Origin: Trigonopsis variabilis
Lineage: Eukaryota; Ascomycota; Trigonopsidomycetes; Trigonopsidales; Trigonopsidaceae
Reading direction: 5' to 3'
Assembly (NCBI GenBank): GCA_003707065.3
Contig: PPXM03000003.1
Location: 558,001-622,000 of the forward strand
DNA: 64,000 nucleotides
Shown here: positions 1-10,604 of the stretch, in pieces
Numbering within the stretch: the stretch's first letter is position 1
Layout: each line of letters starts with the position of its first letter
Notes under the pieces: model-generated
Database searches by the model: none
What the model was told of the DNA's origin: nothing
Seen by the model: the letters and a program-made list of their open reading frames with translations, nothing else
Made by a program: the position numbers and the translations under genes

Positions 1-1564
1 ACACCCCTCGAGGGACAATTCATAGGACAAATCGCTATGAGAAGGTTGTTTATGAGCATGAATGGAATTTTCCTGAGAATTCCAAGGGAGTGTCTCATAC
101 AATGGCGCAAGGTAAGTAGCCAAATCATGCGACTAGACGCATGATTTGGCTCGTGTTTACGAGATCAGCGAAACTTTAAGAAGACCATTCTGACTTGAAG
201 GAAATTATCAATATCCCTTTGAGCTTGTGATCCCTGGCGATGTCCCTGAAACGGTCGAGGGCTTAGATGGAGCGGCCGTGGTGTACAAAATGAAGGCAAC
301 TATTGAGCGAGGTCGCTTTTCTAATAGCCTCGTTACAACCAAGACTATCCGAATTATTAGAACACTGACCGTCGACTCTTTGGAAATCTCTCAGACTATG
401 GCTATTGATAACGTGTGGCCTAACAAGATCGAATATTCCATCAGCATCCCTTCAAAAGGTGTATCTCTAGGTTCTTCGACTCCATTATATATGTTAATGG
501 TGCCGTTATTGAAAGGCCTCAGCTTAGGGAAGATCGTCGTGAGTCTAAAAGAATACCACCAATTCAGTAATCCAAATGGAAACCAAAAATCTTCAATGAA
601 GACTGTCGAGACTATTACATTTCCTGCCCCTGATCAAACCGAATTGTCTCTAGATCGCTGGGAAATCAATAAATCTTTCTCTATTCCAGCGTCTCTGGCT
701 TCTGTGGCTCCGGATTGTGATATCTTGAAAATGATCAAAGTCCGCCACAAACTCAAGTTCGCTATAAGCTTACATAACCCCGACGGCCATGTTTCTGAAC
801 TGCGAGCATCTTTACCAATAATGCTGTTCATTCCCCCTACGGTCACTGCCGTCTCTGATGAGGACGGGCAAGAGCGACTCCAAGGTGTGGCTGACGAAGA
901 TGGTCTCGAACCACCTCCAAACTATGAAAGTCATGTCTTTGATCGGATCTACGCTGACTTGCCACCAAACACTTTGATCGATACTCCCCTCCCTAGTGGT
1001 GCCACTACTCCCCTCAGTCGATCTCGACGAGGATCGTTTGAGACTAATCTTAATATGACCCAAATTCATCCCTCTCAACTCCAACAAGGCCTTCAAGCAC
1101 TTCAGCAAGAATCTCAACAGGCACCCTTTCGCTCGTTATGGTCATCAAGGTCTGATTCTGGAGAGAATACCCCTCGATTTGAGGACGGCATTGCGAGCCC
1201 CGACCATCAATTTATCTCCCGACTTGGATCACCCCAAGAGGCTTCTCCTTATATGCGTGCTACTCCTTCTTCATCCACTTTAGACCTTTCAGCGTTGTCG
1301 CGGGTACCCTCCTATTCTGCAGCTATGAAATCTTCCGGCCGACCAGATTCCACCAGCGACCTTCCTGGGTATGACCAGGCCATCCATTCCGATCAAGCGT
1401 CTTCTTCAGCTGCCTCCTCGTCTAACACTTCTTCGATAAATCCTCCGCCGCCTCTTTCGAGGTCACACAGCTCCTTGGCTCGTACCAATATTCTGGAGGA
1501 GGCTGCTCGGAGATTGCGAATGAGTGGGAATGAAAGAGACAGATTCCGTGGACAAGACTCTTGA
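1..1564 (+). CDS. alpha-arrestin (arrestin-related trafficking adaptor), 5'-truncated
   Basis: Alpha-arrestins recruit the HECT ubiquitin ligase Rsp5 to membrane transporters and trigger their endocytosis. The gene enters from the left edge. Exon 3-111 encodes the typical stretch RYEKVVYEHEWNF, intron 112-200 is GT-AG (89 nt), and exon 201-1564 continues NYQYPFELVIPGDVPETVEG, the usual end of the arrestin N-domain, followed by the C-domain. The C-terminal third is Ser/Pro-rich and disordered. It holds PPNY (near 909-920), an Rsp5-type PPxY site, and the variants LPGY and VPSY. An in-frame GTG at 227 opens the exon's longest reading frame but lies inside the conserved domain and is not a start. 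The N-terminus lies outside the window, so the subtype (Rim8-, Rod1- or Art-like) cannot be decided. Confidence 0.88.
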
Positions 1565-1730
1565 ATATTTGTACATTCTCCTATTTATGCTTCCTTTATG
1601 TATATATCATTCCCAGTGGGAATGGCTTTGTTTGTAGTTTGACTAATGATCCATCTCTTGCGATTCATCTCTCGTAACAGTCCGAGCCATCCTCGGGTCA
1701 AGCGCTACTGAAAATTTACCGCCTCAGACA

Positions 1731-3411
1731 ATGAATAGTCGAGGAACGCTTTTCTTGCGACGAAATATCTCAATTCCTCGACGATTTTATGGCCAAATCT
1801 TTGGAGGTCAATATGGTCAAGAATCACGGTCTCAAGAGGCCTATGGGCAGCCTACTCATTTGACTCGACCTGAATTAGTGAAGAAGAGAGAATGTAAGTA
1901 AATGGCGTCTAATACAATAAATTGATCCTAGTGACGAGAGGGATTACTCTTAAAGAATACTGTGAAAGAAGATGCAATCTTGCTGTTCGGATACCGGTGG
2001 GATCAATAGCTATTCTTACTTCCAATGATATTCAATATAGATCTGGGAGCGTCTTCCATGAATTCCAACAGAATACGGATTTCTTTTATATTACTGGTGA
2101 GCGTGGACCGGTTTAAAGCTTATGATTTAATATTGACCTCTAGGATTTGGAGAACCCAACTCTGTAGCTGTCCTGGGTAATTGATTTAAAGACTAATCCT
2201 AATCTTTTATAGAGAGAGTATCCGACGACGACATGAAAATGCATATGTTTGTACCACCTAAGAACCCTTTGACCGAAATGTGGGAAGGTACCAGGACTGG
2301 GGTCCAAAAAGTGGCAGAGATGTTCAATATTGATGAGGTTGGGATATCACTATAGGGTTCATGTCCTCTAACCATAGGTCGGAGATAGCGATCATTTATC
2401 TAGCCATTTGCAACCATTAATAAAGCGTGCCAGTGCTATCTTTTATGATCCTCCAAAGGTCCCAACCAAAGCGTCAAATGAAATTTCTAACCTGATCAAA
2501 CATAAAGGTGCTCAAAGCCTTAAATACATTTTGGATGAATTACGCTTAGTCAAGTCCCCAGCTGAGATATCGTTAATGCACAAGGCTTGTGATATTAGTG
2601 GAGATGCGTTCAATTTAGCTTATGCCCAACGATTTCACAGGGAGGCCGACTTGGCTGCATTTTTGGAATACCGTTTTAAGATAGGAGGTTGTGAAAAGAT
2701 TGCTTATGTTCCTGTGGTTGCAGGCGGAGAGGTATGCCGGTGAGATGCAATTTCTAACTATTGAAGAATGCCCTATGTATTCACTATGTATCTAACAATG
2801 ACGTCTTTCGGAAGAGTGATCTTGTCTTGGTCGACGCTGGTGGCCAATATGGTGGGTATTGTGCCGATATTTCTCGCACATGGCCAGTATCAGGTAAATT
2901 TAGCTCTGCGCAGAAAGATCTGTACCAAGCTGTGCTCAATGTCAATGAGAAGTGTATAAAATTATGTACAGAGGATGCTAGTATCTCATTAAATGAGCTC
3001 CATATGATGAGTGAGAAAATAATGGAAGACGAGCTTGGTCAATTAGGGATGGGAGGGTTCTCGAAAATAGGCGGGACCATAACTGCTAAGGTGTTTGGCT
3101 CGAGCAGGACTCGGATTAGAAAAATCTATCCGCATTCAGTGGGTCATTTTGTCGGTCTTGATGTCCACGACTGTCCTACAGCTTCTCGCCCAGGCAAGTT
3201 GCGGAAGCATCAAGTCGTTACTATCGAGCCAGGAGTTTATGTACATCCCGACGATACCGCTTTTCCTCCAGAATGCCGTGGACTTGGAATCCGAGTTGAA
3301 GACAATGTAGTTGTGGGAAAATCACGCCCTTTTGTCCTTACGACTAGAGCAGCGAAAACAGTTGAAGATATTGAGAGACTAGCCAATCAAAACGAGATTC
3401 CGGCAAAATAA
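1731..3411 (+). CDS. ICP55: mitochondrial intermediate-cleaving aminopeptidase (Icp55/XPNPEP3-like)
   Basis: M24B metallopeptidase; Icp55 removes one N-terminal residue from proteins already cut by the mitochondrial processing peptidase, stabilising them. Six exons: 1731-1893, 1932-2096, 2144-2176, 2213-2337, 2378-2731, 2767-3411, giving 494 aa in frame. Introns are 38, 47, 36, 40 and 35 nt; the fourth has a GTTGGG donor. The N-terminus is rich in Arg and hydroxyl residues (LFLRRNISIPRRF), as expected for import into mitochondria. The aminopeptidase-P N-domain includes EFQQNTDFFYITG. The metal ligands are all visible: D303 and D314 (DAGGQYGGYCADISRTWP), H407 (SVGHFVG), E434 (TIEPGVY) and E458 (GIRVED). 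It is tail-to-tail with the next gene, 40 bp apart. The family is certain. Icp55 versus another mitochondrial Xaa-Pro peptidase rests on the leader. Confidence 0.9.
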
Positions 3412-3451
3412 TCTATATCTTACAATCCACTATATATAATTAGTCGCACCA

Positions 3452-5088
3452 TCATGGCATTTGCTCGCTTTGAGGCTGAAGATCGTGGATCAGCTTCTGG
3501 TTTTCGATATTTCCGTTGAGCAAGAGTTTGAGACACATGATCGCGTATTCGCGGACGACTAGAGTTAGAGACAATAAATACTGCATGCCTTACAAGGGTT
3601 ATTTTTATCAATAGTCATAGAATTCAATATGGGCAGAATCCCTCCCAGATTGCGAATGCTATCTTGTGCGTGCTGGTTGTTTTCCGTGACAGCAGAAAGA
3701 AGAAGAATAGTTGCTGTCTTGCAAAATTGGAAATTCTCCGCTTGTTCCTTTCCTCCATTGTTAAAAGGAAGAGCGAATGGATGAGGCTGGATCTGGCTGG
3801 ACCTGACTGCGGAATCAACATCAGCGCCGGAGGAGATTGAGAGTTCTTCCAGTTTTGGAGATGGTATCGCGTCCTTAAGAGTCGTAGGCTTTACATATTG
3901 ATCCAAGATTTTAAGAAACTCGACTGATCTCTCCAGGAGCTGTGGATGCTTAAGAAAGTCTCGGGCCACTTGTGGACAAGCCATTGCGTCTAAGGCAGTG
4001 ACGTCCAATGTAGATAACGTACAAAGCCAAATACAATAGCAATGAAGGTCTATGGACGGTATCTGCCCATGAGAACGAAGATTGAACTGTTTTTCAACAA
4101 GGCTAATAGCCAAGGGCAGGACAGAAGAAAGCACGTTGAAAAGCAACATTTCCACTGGTCTGGATTTGGATGAGATAGTCTCAAAGTAATCTCCTAAACA
4201 ACGAATAAAAAAGCACTGGTATAACGTTGGAGTCGGGTCGTCATTTTGAGATCCTAACAGATAGTAAACTTCTCTCAAAGCCAAAAAAGACATGGATTCG
4301 AAGAGGGACGCTCTGGGCTAAGTTAGCAAGGCTATACAAGATATAAAATTACATTTCAGCCAAAGCTTTAGAATTGCTATCCAAAGATGGGTCACCATCA
4401 AAGGAAGACAAAGCACTTCTTAGTGCCTCGACAGTTAGATGCACTAGAGTGGTACTCTCTCCTCCTCCATATATGTGAAGTTGTATCAAGACTGAAATAA
4501 CCAAATTATAGGGAAGCTGTCGAATCATATTAGCGAATTTCCTTTAATTAGCCATCAAGGTCGGGGCCGATTTACCTTTCACGTTCTTTATCTAACGAGT
4601 TAAGCTGATCTATGACTTGATGTGAATTCGTCTCGTTGCCCTGAATATAGTTATTTAGAGCCATAAAGCAGATATTCACTATTTTGGAGCTAGAAGGTTC
4701 AGGGTAGTCTTGAGCGCTTAGCAGAGTCTTCATCATGTCTTGGTAGATACTCCTATTACCAGGTGAGTTTAGTATTTTAAAAAACCAAGCCTACCTTGAT
4801 AAATTTTGCGCTTCTTTGCAGCATATTAAGTTTCTAATTAAACTCCATAGACGCACTCCCAAAGGTCCATTCTCGGGAACAGATGACTCCACTAAAAGGG
4901 CAAGGTGATGTAGTACTTTCCAAGTTGTAGGTGAAATAGCCAGAGACATTCTTGAATTAATGCTGTCGAAAGAAGACTTACTTGAATCCAGAATCTTGGA
5001 CTGTCTTATTCGCCAAATCTCGGACATTCACACTCAATTCCTCGCTGATAGAAATGGCGGATCCCAGATAAGAAATATCATCGGCCAT
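3452..5088 (-). CDS. CTR86: ataxin-10 homologue (Ctr86 family)
   Basis: Armadillo-like helical repeat protein of the ataxin-10 family, which is essential in budding yeast; its molecular role is poorly defined. Exons in plus coordinates: 4982-5088, 4795-4950, 4576-4752, 4353-4541, 3594-4312, 3452-3558, giving 484 aa in frame. The conserved C-terminal ataxin-10 domain is split by the last intron: NLGGILPILNSMTIDKNNPF is followed by VREYAIMCLKLLLNGNIENQ. The intron at 4951-4981 is only 31 nt. The acceptor at 4313 was chosen over a nearer AG because only it keeps the frame. The start MADDISYL lies just inside a stretch with no other in-frame ATG. Upstream is a shared 510-bp divergent promoter. 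Confidence 0.86.
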
Positions 5089-5598
5089 TAAGTAATCTTA
5101 GAGGATAATTTCCTTCAACTATAACCGTGAACTGAATTTGAGAAGATTTTATAGCAGATAGTAACTAATGAGAGAAGGACGTCCAAAAAAGATCTAAGAG
5201 ACTGCTACGTTAACTGAGATCACTCCATCAGAACTTACGATATAAATGGTATGTTTTGATACAAGAGAAATTAAAATGCAGTATACTTTGCTCCGTACGT
5301 CGAAGATAAAAGGAGTCAGCGACAAAACTTGTGTGACCAAAGTGATTCATTTGGAATAGGTAGGGAATACTTCTAGATGTGACCGAGAAAACAGTGATTG
5401 AATGTCTTCGCTACTATGGACGCGTCAATCAAGCGTGTCATCAACTTTGTTCTTGAGTAACTACTGAAATGAGAAGCGTACCCCAATTCCGCAGTGGTTT
5501 ATTAGGTCTGGGGCGGTCGAGACTGGCGATTCTAATTACAGTACTACTGGTCGTAGCTATTAAAGTAAACACGACATCATCTGAAGTACTGATTCATC
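5089..5598. other. divergent intergenic region
   Basis: 510 bp between two genes that point away from each other, so it must hold both promoters. I see no open reading frame with coding character, no RNA gene and no clear TATA box. Confidence 0.6.
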
Positions 5599-6546
5599 AT
5601 GGCCACCAAAACGGACTCTGGAGGTAAGAAAGAGACAGAAACAAGTAATCCGGGCAAGTTTCCTCTTTCCCCGCCTTCTCCTGATAAGTTCTCTGCAAAG
5701 CCGGAAGAGAATGAACGTCATTTGGCGTCCACTTCATCGGACACGAAGAGTCGCTACAGTCACTGGATCAACTTAAGGCAAGACACTATAGCAACTTTAG
5801 AGGATCAAGATGCCAAGGATGAGTTGGGCAGGGCTTGTGAAACGATCCGTGAACTTTTAGATGAATTGGAGCGCTCCCATCAGAAAATGAACCAGGCCCA
5901 ACTACAAGTTCAGTTGTTAACCATGGAAGCTCGGGAGGCTGCGCAACGGCATGAAGTTGAAAATTCATTAGTTAAACGGCAGGTTGAACGGTTAAGGGCG
6001 GATCAAATAGAAAGTCAACGATCAGAAGTGTACCGGAGGAAGTTTTTGATGATTCAGGATCGACTTCGAGAAGCCTTCCATGAACTTGATTCCAAAGATA
6101 CGGAAATAGAATCTCTACTTGAACGGCTCGATTCGAAAGAAACAACTCCTCGGGCGGCGGCAGTGCTGAGTCCAGAAACCTCAGTGCGGAGTCCTGACAA
6201 CGGCCTCGCTGCTTTGGGAATACTAGCTAGCCAAGAACTCAGCCAACACTCGTCAAACTCTCCCAGTTCAGATGCCCCTGATGCCCCATCGTCTCCAGTA
6301 AGAGGAGACGAAGAGGTTTTTAAACGGAGACGGGAAAGCAGTGCTTCGACCATCAGCGTTCATTCAGAACATGATCCCCGAGATCCTCCTAGTTCAAGCC
6401 AAAGTGGTCAGAAGACTCCGCCCAGATTGTTACCGTCGGCCCCATTAAGTCCTCGAAAGAGCCCTCGTCGAAGTGGTAAAACATCAAGAAGAGATTTTCC
6501 CGATCACGACTTCCACCCCCCTTTGAGAACTCCTCCACCTCCATGA
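5599..6546 (+). CDS. coiled-coil protein of unknown function
   Basis: Intronless 315-aa ORF with a clean ATG. Residues 1-50 are Ser/Pro/Lys-rich and disordered. Residues 55-185 form a long charged coiled coil (heptads in ELLDELERSHQKMNQAQLQ and the following Glu/Arg-rich helix). Residues 190-315 are Ser/Pro-rich with many SP dipeptides (SPETSVRSP, APLSPRKSPRRSG), possible proline-directed kinase sites, and a basic patch near the end. I do not recognise the family. A cytoskeletal or chromatin scaffold role would fit the architecture, but that is only inference from shape. Codon use matches the neighbours. Confidence 0.72.
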   Translation: MATKTDSGGKKETETSNPGKFPLSPPSPDKFSAKPEENERHLASTSSDTKSRYSHWINLRQDTIATLEDQDAKDELGRACETIRELLDELERSHQKMNQAQLQVQLLTMEAREAAQRHEVENSLVKRQVERLRADQIESQRSEVYRRKFLMIQDRLREAFHELDSKDTEIESLLERLDSKETTPRAAAVLSPETSVRSPDNGLAALGILASQELSQHSSNSPSSDAPDAPSSPVRGDEEVFKRRRESSASTISVHSEHDPRDPPSSSQSGQKTPPRLLPSAPLSPRKSPRRSGKTSRRDFPDHDFHPPLRTPPPP

Positions 6547-6861
6547 ATTTCGACCTTTGAAATGACTAGGCTTTTTCAACATTCTCTCGGTTCAAGATAG
6601 ACTAATATCAGCTAGACTTGGGGTCCTGAGAGAATGATTTTCTGTCTTTCTCCTCCCCTTATTCTTTCATTTTCGAAGCCTTGAATACCCTGTTATAATT
6701 CCATAATAATACTTGTAACATTAGTTCTGGGGAATAATAGTTCTGTGTCTTGGACCGTTACATGTTTCTTTCTAGTGTTTAAACGTTGTTGGGTCAAAAC
6801 CCGTAGGTAGCACTTACTCGTCTCCGCCCCATTGGGAGTTTCGAAAAATTTCTTCAACCTC
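6547..6861. other. intergenic region, ADE13 promoter
   Basis: 315 bp between two co-directional genes. T-rich stretches follow the upstream stop codon. No gene, RNA or repeat is visible. Confidence 0.55.
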
Positions 6862-8307
6862 ATGTCGTTCGATACTTATTCTACACCATTGTCTTCCCGA
6901 TATGCGTCTAAGGAGATGGCACAGCTGTTCTCTCCAAGAACTCGATATTCTACATGGAGAGAATTATGGTATACTCTTGCTGTCGCGGAGAAAGAGTTGG
7001 GTATAAGAGCCATCACCGATGAAGCCATTCAAGAGTTAAAAGCTCATATTACTATTACCGACGAGGAGATCGAGGCTGCTACCGTACAAGAAGCAATTGT
7101 GCGTCATGACGTTATGTCTCATGTTCACGTCTATGGAGAGACATGCCCTGCTGCTGCTGGTATCATCCATCTAGGAGCTACCTCATGCTATGTTACAGAT
7201 AATGCTGATTTGATCTTCTTACGAAAAGGCCTTGATCTGTTAATCCCCAAGTTGGTCAATGTCATTGTTCGGTTATCAGACTTTGCTATCAAATATAAAG
7301 ACATGCCAGTTCTGGGATGGACTCATTTCCAACCCGCCCAATTGACGACTGTGGGTAAGAGGGCTACGTTATGGATTCAGGAACTACTTTGGGATCTTCG
7401 CAACCTTTCTAGAGCCAGGAATGATCTTGGTCTCCGCGGAGTCAAGGGTACTACTGGTACTCAAGCTTCCTTCTTAACACTGTTTGAAGGAGACCATGAA
7501 AAAGTCGAGGCTCTGGACCAGCGAGTTTGTGAATTGCTTGGTTTCAATTATGCTTATCCCTGTACTGGCCAAACGTATTCTCGAAAGATCGATATTGATG
7601 TCTTGGGACCTCTTGCTTCCATGGGAGCTTCTACTCATAAGCTGGCTACCGACATCCGTCTGTTGGCTAACTTAAAAGAAATTGAAGAACCGTTTGAAAA
7701 GTCGCAGATTGGGTCTTCGGCTATGGCTTATAAACGAAATCCAATGCGATCTGAACGGGTATGCTCTTTATCACGTCATCTCATGACCCTTATCTCTGAT
7801 GCTCTCAATACATCATCTGTTCAGTGGTTCGAGCGCACTCTTGATGATAGTGCCGTCCGCCGAGTTAGTCTTCCTGAAGCGTTCTTAACTGCTGACATCG
7901 TATTGACTACTCTCTTGAATATTACCTCCGGTCTTGTTGTATATCCTAAAGTCATTGAACGACGGATAGCTTCAGAGCTACCTTTCATGGCAACCGAGAA
8001 TCTCATTATGGCCATGGTTAAAGCCGGTGGTGATCGTCAAGAATGCCATGAGAAGATTCGAGTCTTATCTCAGCAGGCCGCTCGCGTCGTCAAGGAAGAA
8101 GGCGGTGATAACGATCTCATTGAGCGAGTCAGGAAGGATGCTTATTTTGAGCCTATCTGGAATCAGCTCGATGACCTCCTTAATCCATCTACATTTATTG
8201 GCAGAGCTCCTGAACAGACCGAGAAATTCGTCAACAAAACCGTCGCCAATGCTCTAGAACCTTTCAAAGACTCCATCTCACGAGAGAATGTCCAACTTAA
8301 AGTGTAA
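6862..8307 (+). CDS. ADE13: adenylosuccinate lyase
   Basis: Catalyses two steps of purine synthesis: SAICAR to AICAR plus fumarate, and adenylosuccinate to AMP plus fumarate; cytosolic homotetramer. Intronless, 481 aa, close to the 482 aa of the yeast enzyme. The start is set at 6862 because the N-terminus then reads [19 protein letters not shown], aligned with other Ade13 proteins; a TTG 30 bases upstream only extends the open frame. The fumarase/aspartase superfamily signature [14 protein letters not shown] lies near residue 283. The substrate-binding segment [12 protein letters not shown] is present near residue 105 and the catalytic-histidine region [16 protein letters not shown] near residue 152. 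Nothing looks broken. Confidence 0.97.
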   Translation: MSFDTYSTPLSSRYASKEMAQLFSPRTRYSTWRELWYTLAVAEKELGIRAITDEAIQELKAHITITDEEIEAATVQEAIVRHDVMSHVHVYGETCPAAAGIIHLGATSCYVTDNADLIFLRKGLDLLIPKLVNVIVRLSDFAIKYKDMPVLGWTHFQPAQLTTVGKRATLWIQELLWDLRNLSRARNDLGLRGVKGTTGTQASFLTLFEGDHEKVEALDQRVCELLGFNYAYPCTGQTYSRKIDIDVLGPLASMGASTHKLATDIRLLANLKEIEEPFEKSQIGSSAMAYKRNPMRSERVCSLSRHLMTLISDALNTSSVQWFERTLDDSAVRRVSLPEAFLTADIVLTTLLNITSGLVVYPKVIERRIASELPFMATENLIMAMVKAGGDRQECHEKIRVLSQQAARVVKEEGGDNDLIERVRKDAYFEPIWNQLDDLLNPSTFIGRAPEQTEKFVNKTVANALEPFKDSISRENVQLKV

Positions 8308-8388
8308 ACGTCTATTGTTCTAATGTACAGTCGAGAAAATATGAAGGTCATATTACAAGGGGTAGTCTGCTGAGTTTAGTCCGTATTT

Positions 8389-9084
8389 TCAGTCGATGAG
8401 ACCGCGTTCTCGCAGCGCCTTCCATATTCTTTCATCCTGACTGATTAAATCTTTACAATACGATGATGGAAAACTGTCATGACTGGGGTTTTCGATTGCA
8501 GATTCGCCGAGTTGTTTAGCTTTCTCTAGATCATTTATAATCGTATTTAGCGAGTTAATTGCTTCGACACAGAGTTGTTTAGAATGACTAATCTCTGCAG
8601 CCGTGGCGTCGACTCTTTCCTGCATCATTTGAATCAAAGACTGTCGAGCTTGATGAGGGCGAAATTCGTTCAAGAGGTGATGTATATTTATTAACAGGAC
8701 TCTGAGGTCCTCCACTTTAGAAGGAAATGACTCGGGAGACACGCTGAGAAGACCTAGTAATTCTAGAAAGGATAAGAGCAGACTCTTGAATAAATTCCGT
8801 AGTTCATCGATTCGTCGTGTGGATTCGGTAGCTTCTATCGAAGGATAGAGCTGACTGATGCCTAATTCCTTCAATTCGGGAAGACGATCATGGACCTGCC
8901 AGGTATTGCCAAACGACATATAGGCTCCATCAGTAGGCGGTTCAGGAGGGATCAGTTCTTCAAGCTCCGGTGGTATAGGCAGCTTTAGGCTTTGAAGTTC
9001 TTTAACCTTTGCAACATTGTCATCTGTGAACCTTTTGTAATAAGGAGGAAGAGGAAATGAGGTGGTCAACTCGGAATCGGTCAT
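8389..9084 (-). CDS. MED7: Mediator complex subunit 7
   Basis: Subunit of the middle module of Mediator, the coactivator bridging transcription factors and RNA polymerase II; Med7 pairs with Med21 and Med31. Intronless. The start chosen is the ATG at 9084, giving 231 aa beginning MTDSELTTSFPLPPYYKRF; the open frame extends 27 nt further but without the conserved start. Diagnostic motifs are FPLPPYYKRFTD, the Pro-rich LPIPPELEELIPPEPP and YMSFGNTWQVHDRLPELKE. The C-terminal half is helical, with ININILLNEFRPHQAR-like heptads (INIHHLLNEFRPHQAR), the part that forms the coiled coil with Med21. Confidence 0.93.
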   Translation of the reverse strand: MTDSELTTSFPLPPYYKRFTDDNVAKVKELQSLKLPIPPELEELIPPEPPTDGAYMSFGNTWQVHDRLPELKELGISQLYPSIEATESTRRIDELRNLFKSLLLSFLELLGLLSVSPESFPSKVEDLRVLLINIHHLLNEFRPHQARQSLIQMMQERVDATAAEISHSKQLCVEAINSLNTIINDLEKAKQLGESAIENPSHDSFPSSYCKDLISQDERIWKALRERGLID

Positions 9085-9611
9085 AAAATATCTGGATGTT
9101 GCACCTGTCACACACGATTGAGCGTCGCTACCTTATCAGAGTGGCTCTCGCAAATACAGGAAGTTGTTCGTCTAACCGAAAACGATCTAGTCTCCAATTA
9201 CTGTCTAGTCGATATATCTAAGCGTGGATCGTTGATTGATATAGGTTATTGCTTTCTGTGGTCGAGCTTAGGCTAACAGGTGATCAATACTGCCTTTAAT
9301 GCATGGGCTACTAAACACATAAAAAAGAGACCTGTAAAGACAGAAACCTTATTTACGAGAGTTCTCAGAGACCTTACTGGACTGAAGAACATAAGTGTCC
9401 TCGTTGAAGTAGATTCGATGGACTTTAAGTGAATAATCTATAAGAGAAGCAGCGGCACTTTCTAATTAATAATTAGTTCGTCTTTTAGCTGTCGTTTCAG
9501 CATCGAAATGCCAGAGTTCTGATCCGAGGTAGCACTTAGAATAAACTTATAGTAGCCGCCAAGGTCCGAGAGGACCTCCAACTTCACCCACGTGGTCCAC
9601 CAGCATCGGCA
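9085..9611. other. divergent intergenic region
   Basis: 527 bp between the MED7 start on the minus strand and the lipid phosphatase start on the plus strand. It must contain both promoters. No coding exon, RNA gene or repeat is apparent. Confidence 0.55.
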
Positions 9612-10535
9612 ATGACTAGAAGTCCGATGAGGAGAGGTGTCTCAAGTTATATCTATGGAACACATGTTCCGGATTGGCTATTAGATGTTGTTTTATTTAT
9701 TATTACGCGGCACTTGGAGACTAATGATCCTTTCTATCGCGTTTTTTCCATTGACGACCCGAGGATCCAGTATCCATATGTCAGCAACCAACGAGTCCCC
9801 GCGTCAGCCTGTCTCTTAATTGTGACAGGAGTTCCGTTAATAGTGATGATCGCTAGCATACTATGTATGTTTGGCCGAAAGGATAGAGTGCATCTCCTAC
9901 ACATGTCTGTTTTGGGTCTCGCAACTTCGTTACTCCTGACGATTTTCGTCACAGACATCTTTAAGAATTTACTTGGTCAACTGCGTCCTGACTTCTTGGC
10001 AAGATGCGAGCCGGCTGCTGATACTCCGCATAACATGATGGTAACGATTGCTATCTGTACTTCAGAACATAAGGGCAGGATCGCTGATGGAATGAGAAGT
10101 ATGCCTTCAGGACATAGCTCTGCGAGCTTCGCAGGACTAGGCTACCTCAGTCTTTGGTTGATTGGGCAAATGATGGTTCCAAAGCCTGGGGTGGAAATGT
10201 TCAAGTTCTTACTGGCTATGCTACCTTATGTTGGAGCTGGTCTCATTGCCATCTCTCGTACAGAAGATTATCGTCACTCTTTACTCGACATTTCAGTCGG
10301 GAGTGTCCTTGGAATTCTATTAAGCTGGTTTACCTATCATAAATACTTTTACCCTCTCACCTCATCGAAATGTTTCATGCCTTATCCTCCTCCGGACAAG
10401 CCAGGACCTCTTTTATTCCGTCGCTATAGTAATCTAGATTTGCCTAGAAATCTTGAGGTGACCTTTAGGGATGCTACTAATGGCGACGGAGAAATTGGAG
10501 AAGTCACTATCCCAAGATTGGATGAACAAGTCTAA
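9612..10535 (+). CDS. PAP2-family lipid phosphate phosphatase (Dpp1/Lpp1-like)
   Basis: Membrane phosphatase that removes phosphate from diacylglycerol pyrophosphate, phosphatidate or related lipids. Intronless, 307 aa, with about six hydrophobic segments. All three PAP2 signature blocks are intact: K118-x6-RP (KNLLGQLRP), PSGH at 165-168 with the catalytic histidine, and SR-x5-H-x3-D at 215-226 (SRTEDYRHSLLD) with the nucleophile histidine 222. The region between the first two blocks holds the usual Cys-containing luminal loop. The tail is cytosolic and acidic. Substrate preference cannot be read from sequence. The stop is 69 bp from the stop of the opposing gene. Confidence 0.92.
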   Translation: MTRSPMRRGVSSYIYGTHVPDWLLDVVLFIITRHLETNDPFYRVFSIDDPRIQYPYVSNQRVPASACLLIVTGVPLIVMIASILCMFGRKDRVHLLHMSVLGLATSLLLTIFVTDIFKNLLGQLRPDFLARCEPAADTPHNMMVTIAICTSEHKGRIADGMRSMPSGHSSASFAGLGYLSLWLIGQMMVPKPGVEMFKFLLAMLPYVGAGLIAISRTEDYRHSLLDISVGSVLGILLSWFTYHKYFYPLTSSKCFMPYPPPDKPGPLLFRRYSNLDLPRNLEVTFRDATNGDGEIGEVTIPRLDEQV

Positions 10536-10604
10536 ATTTTCCTGTATCAATTTAATACCCGGGCTTCTTTTTTCTCCTGTCGAGGGAAGGACTCTTCCAG
10601 CTAC

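Noticed and set aside
6832-6861. Upstream TTG start for ADE13
   Set aside because: Not an ATG; the conserved N-terminus starts at 6862.
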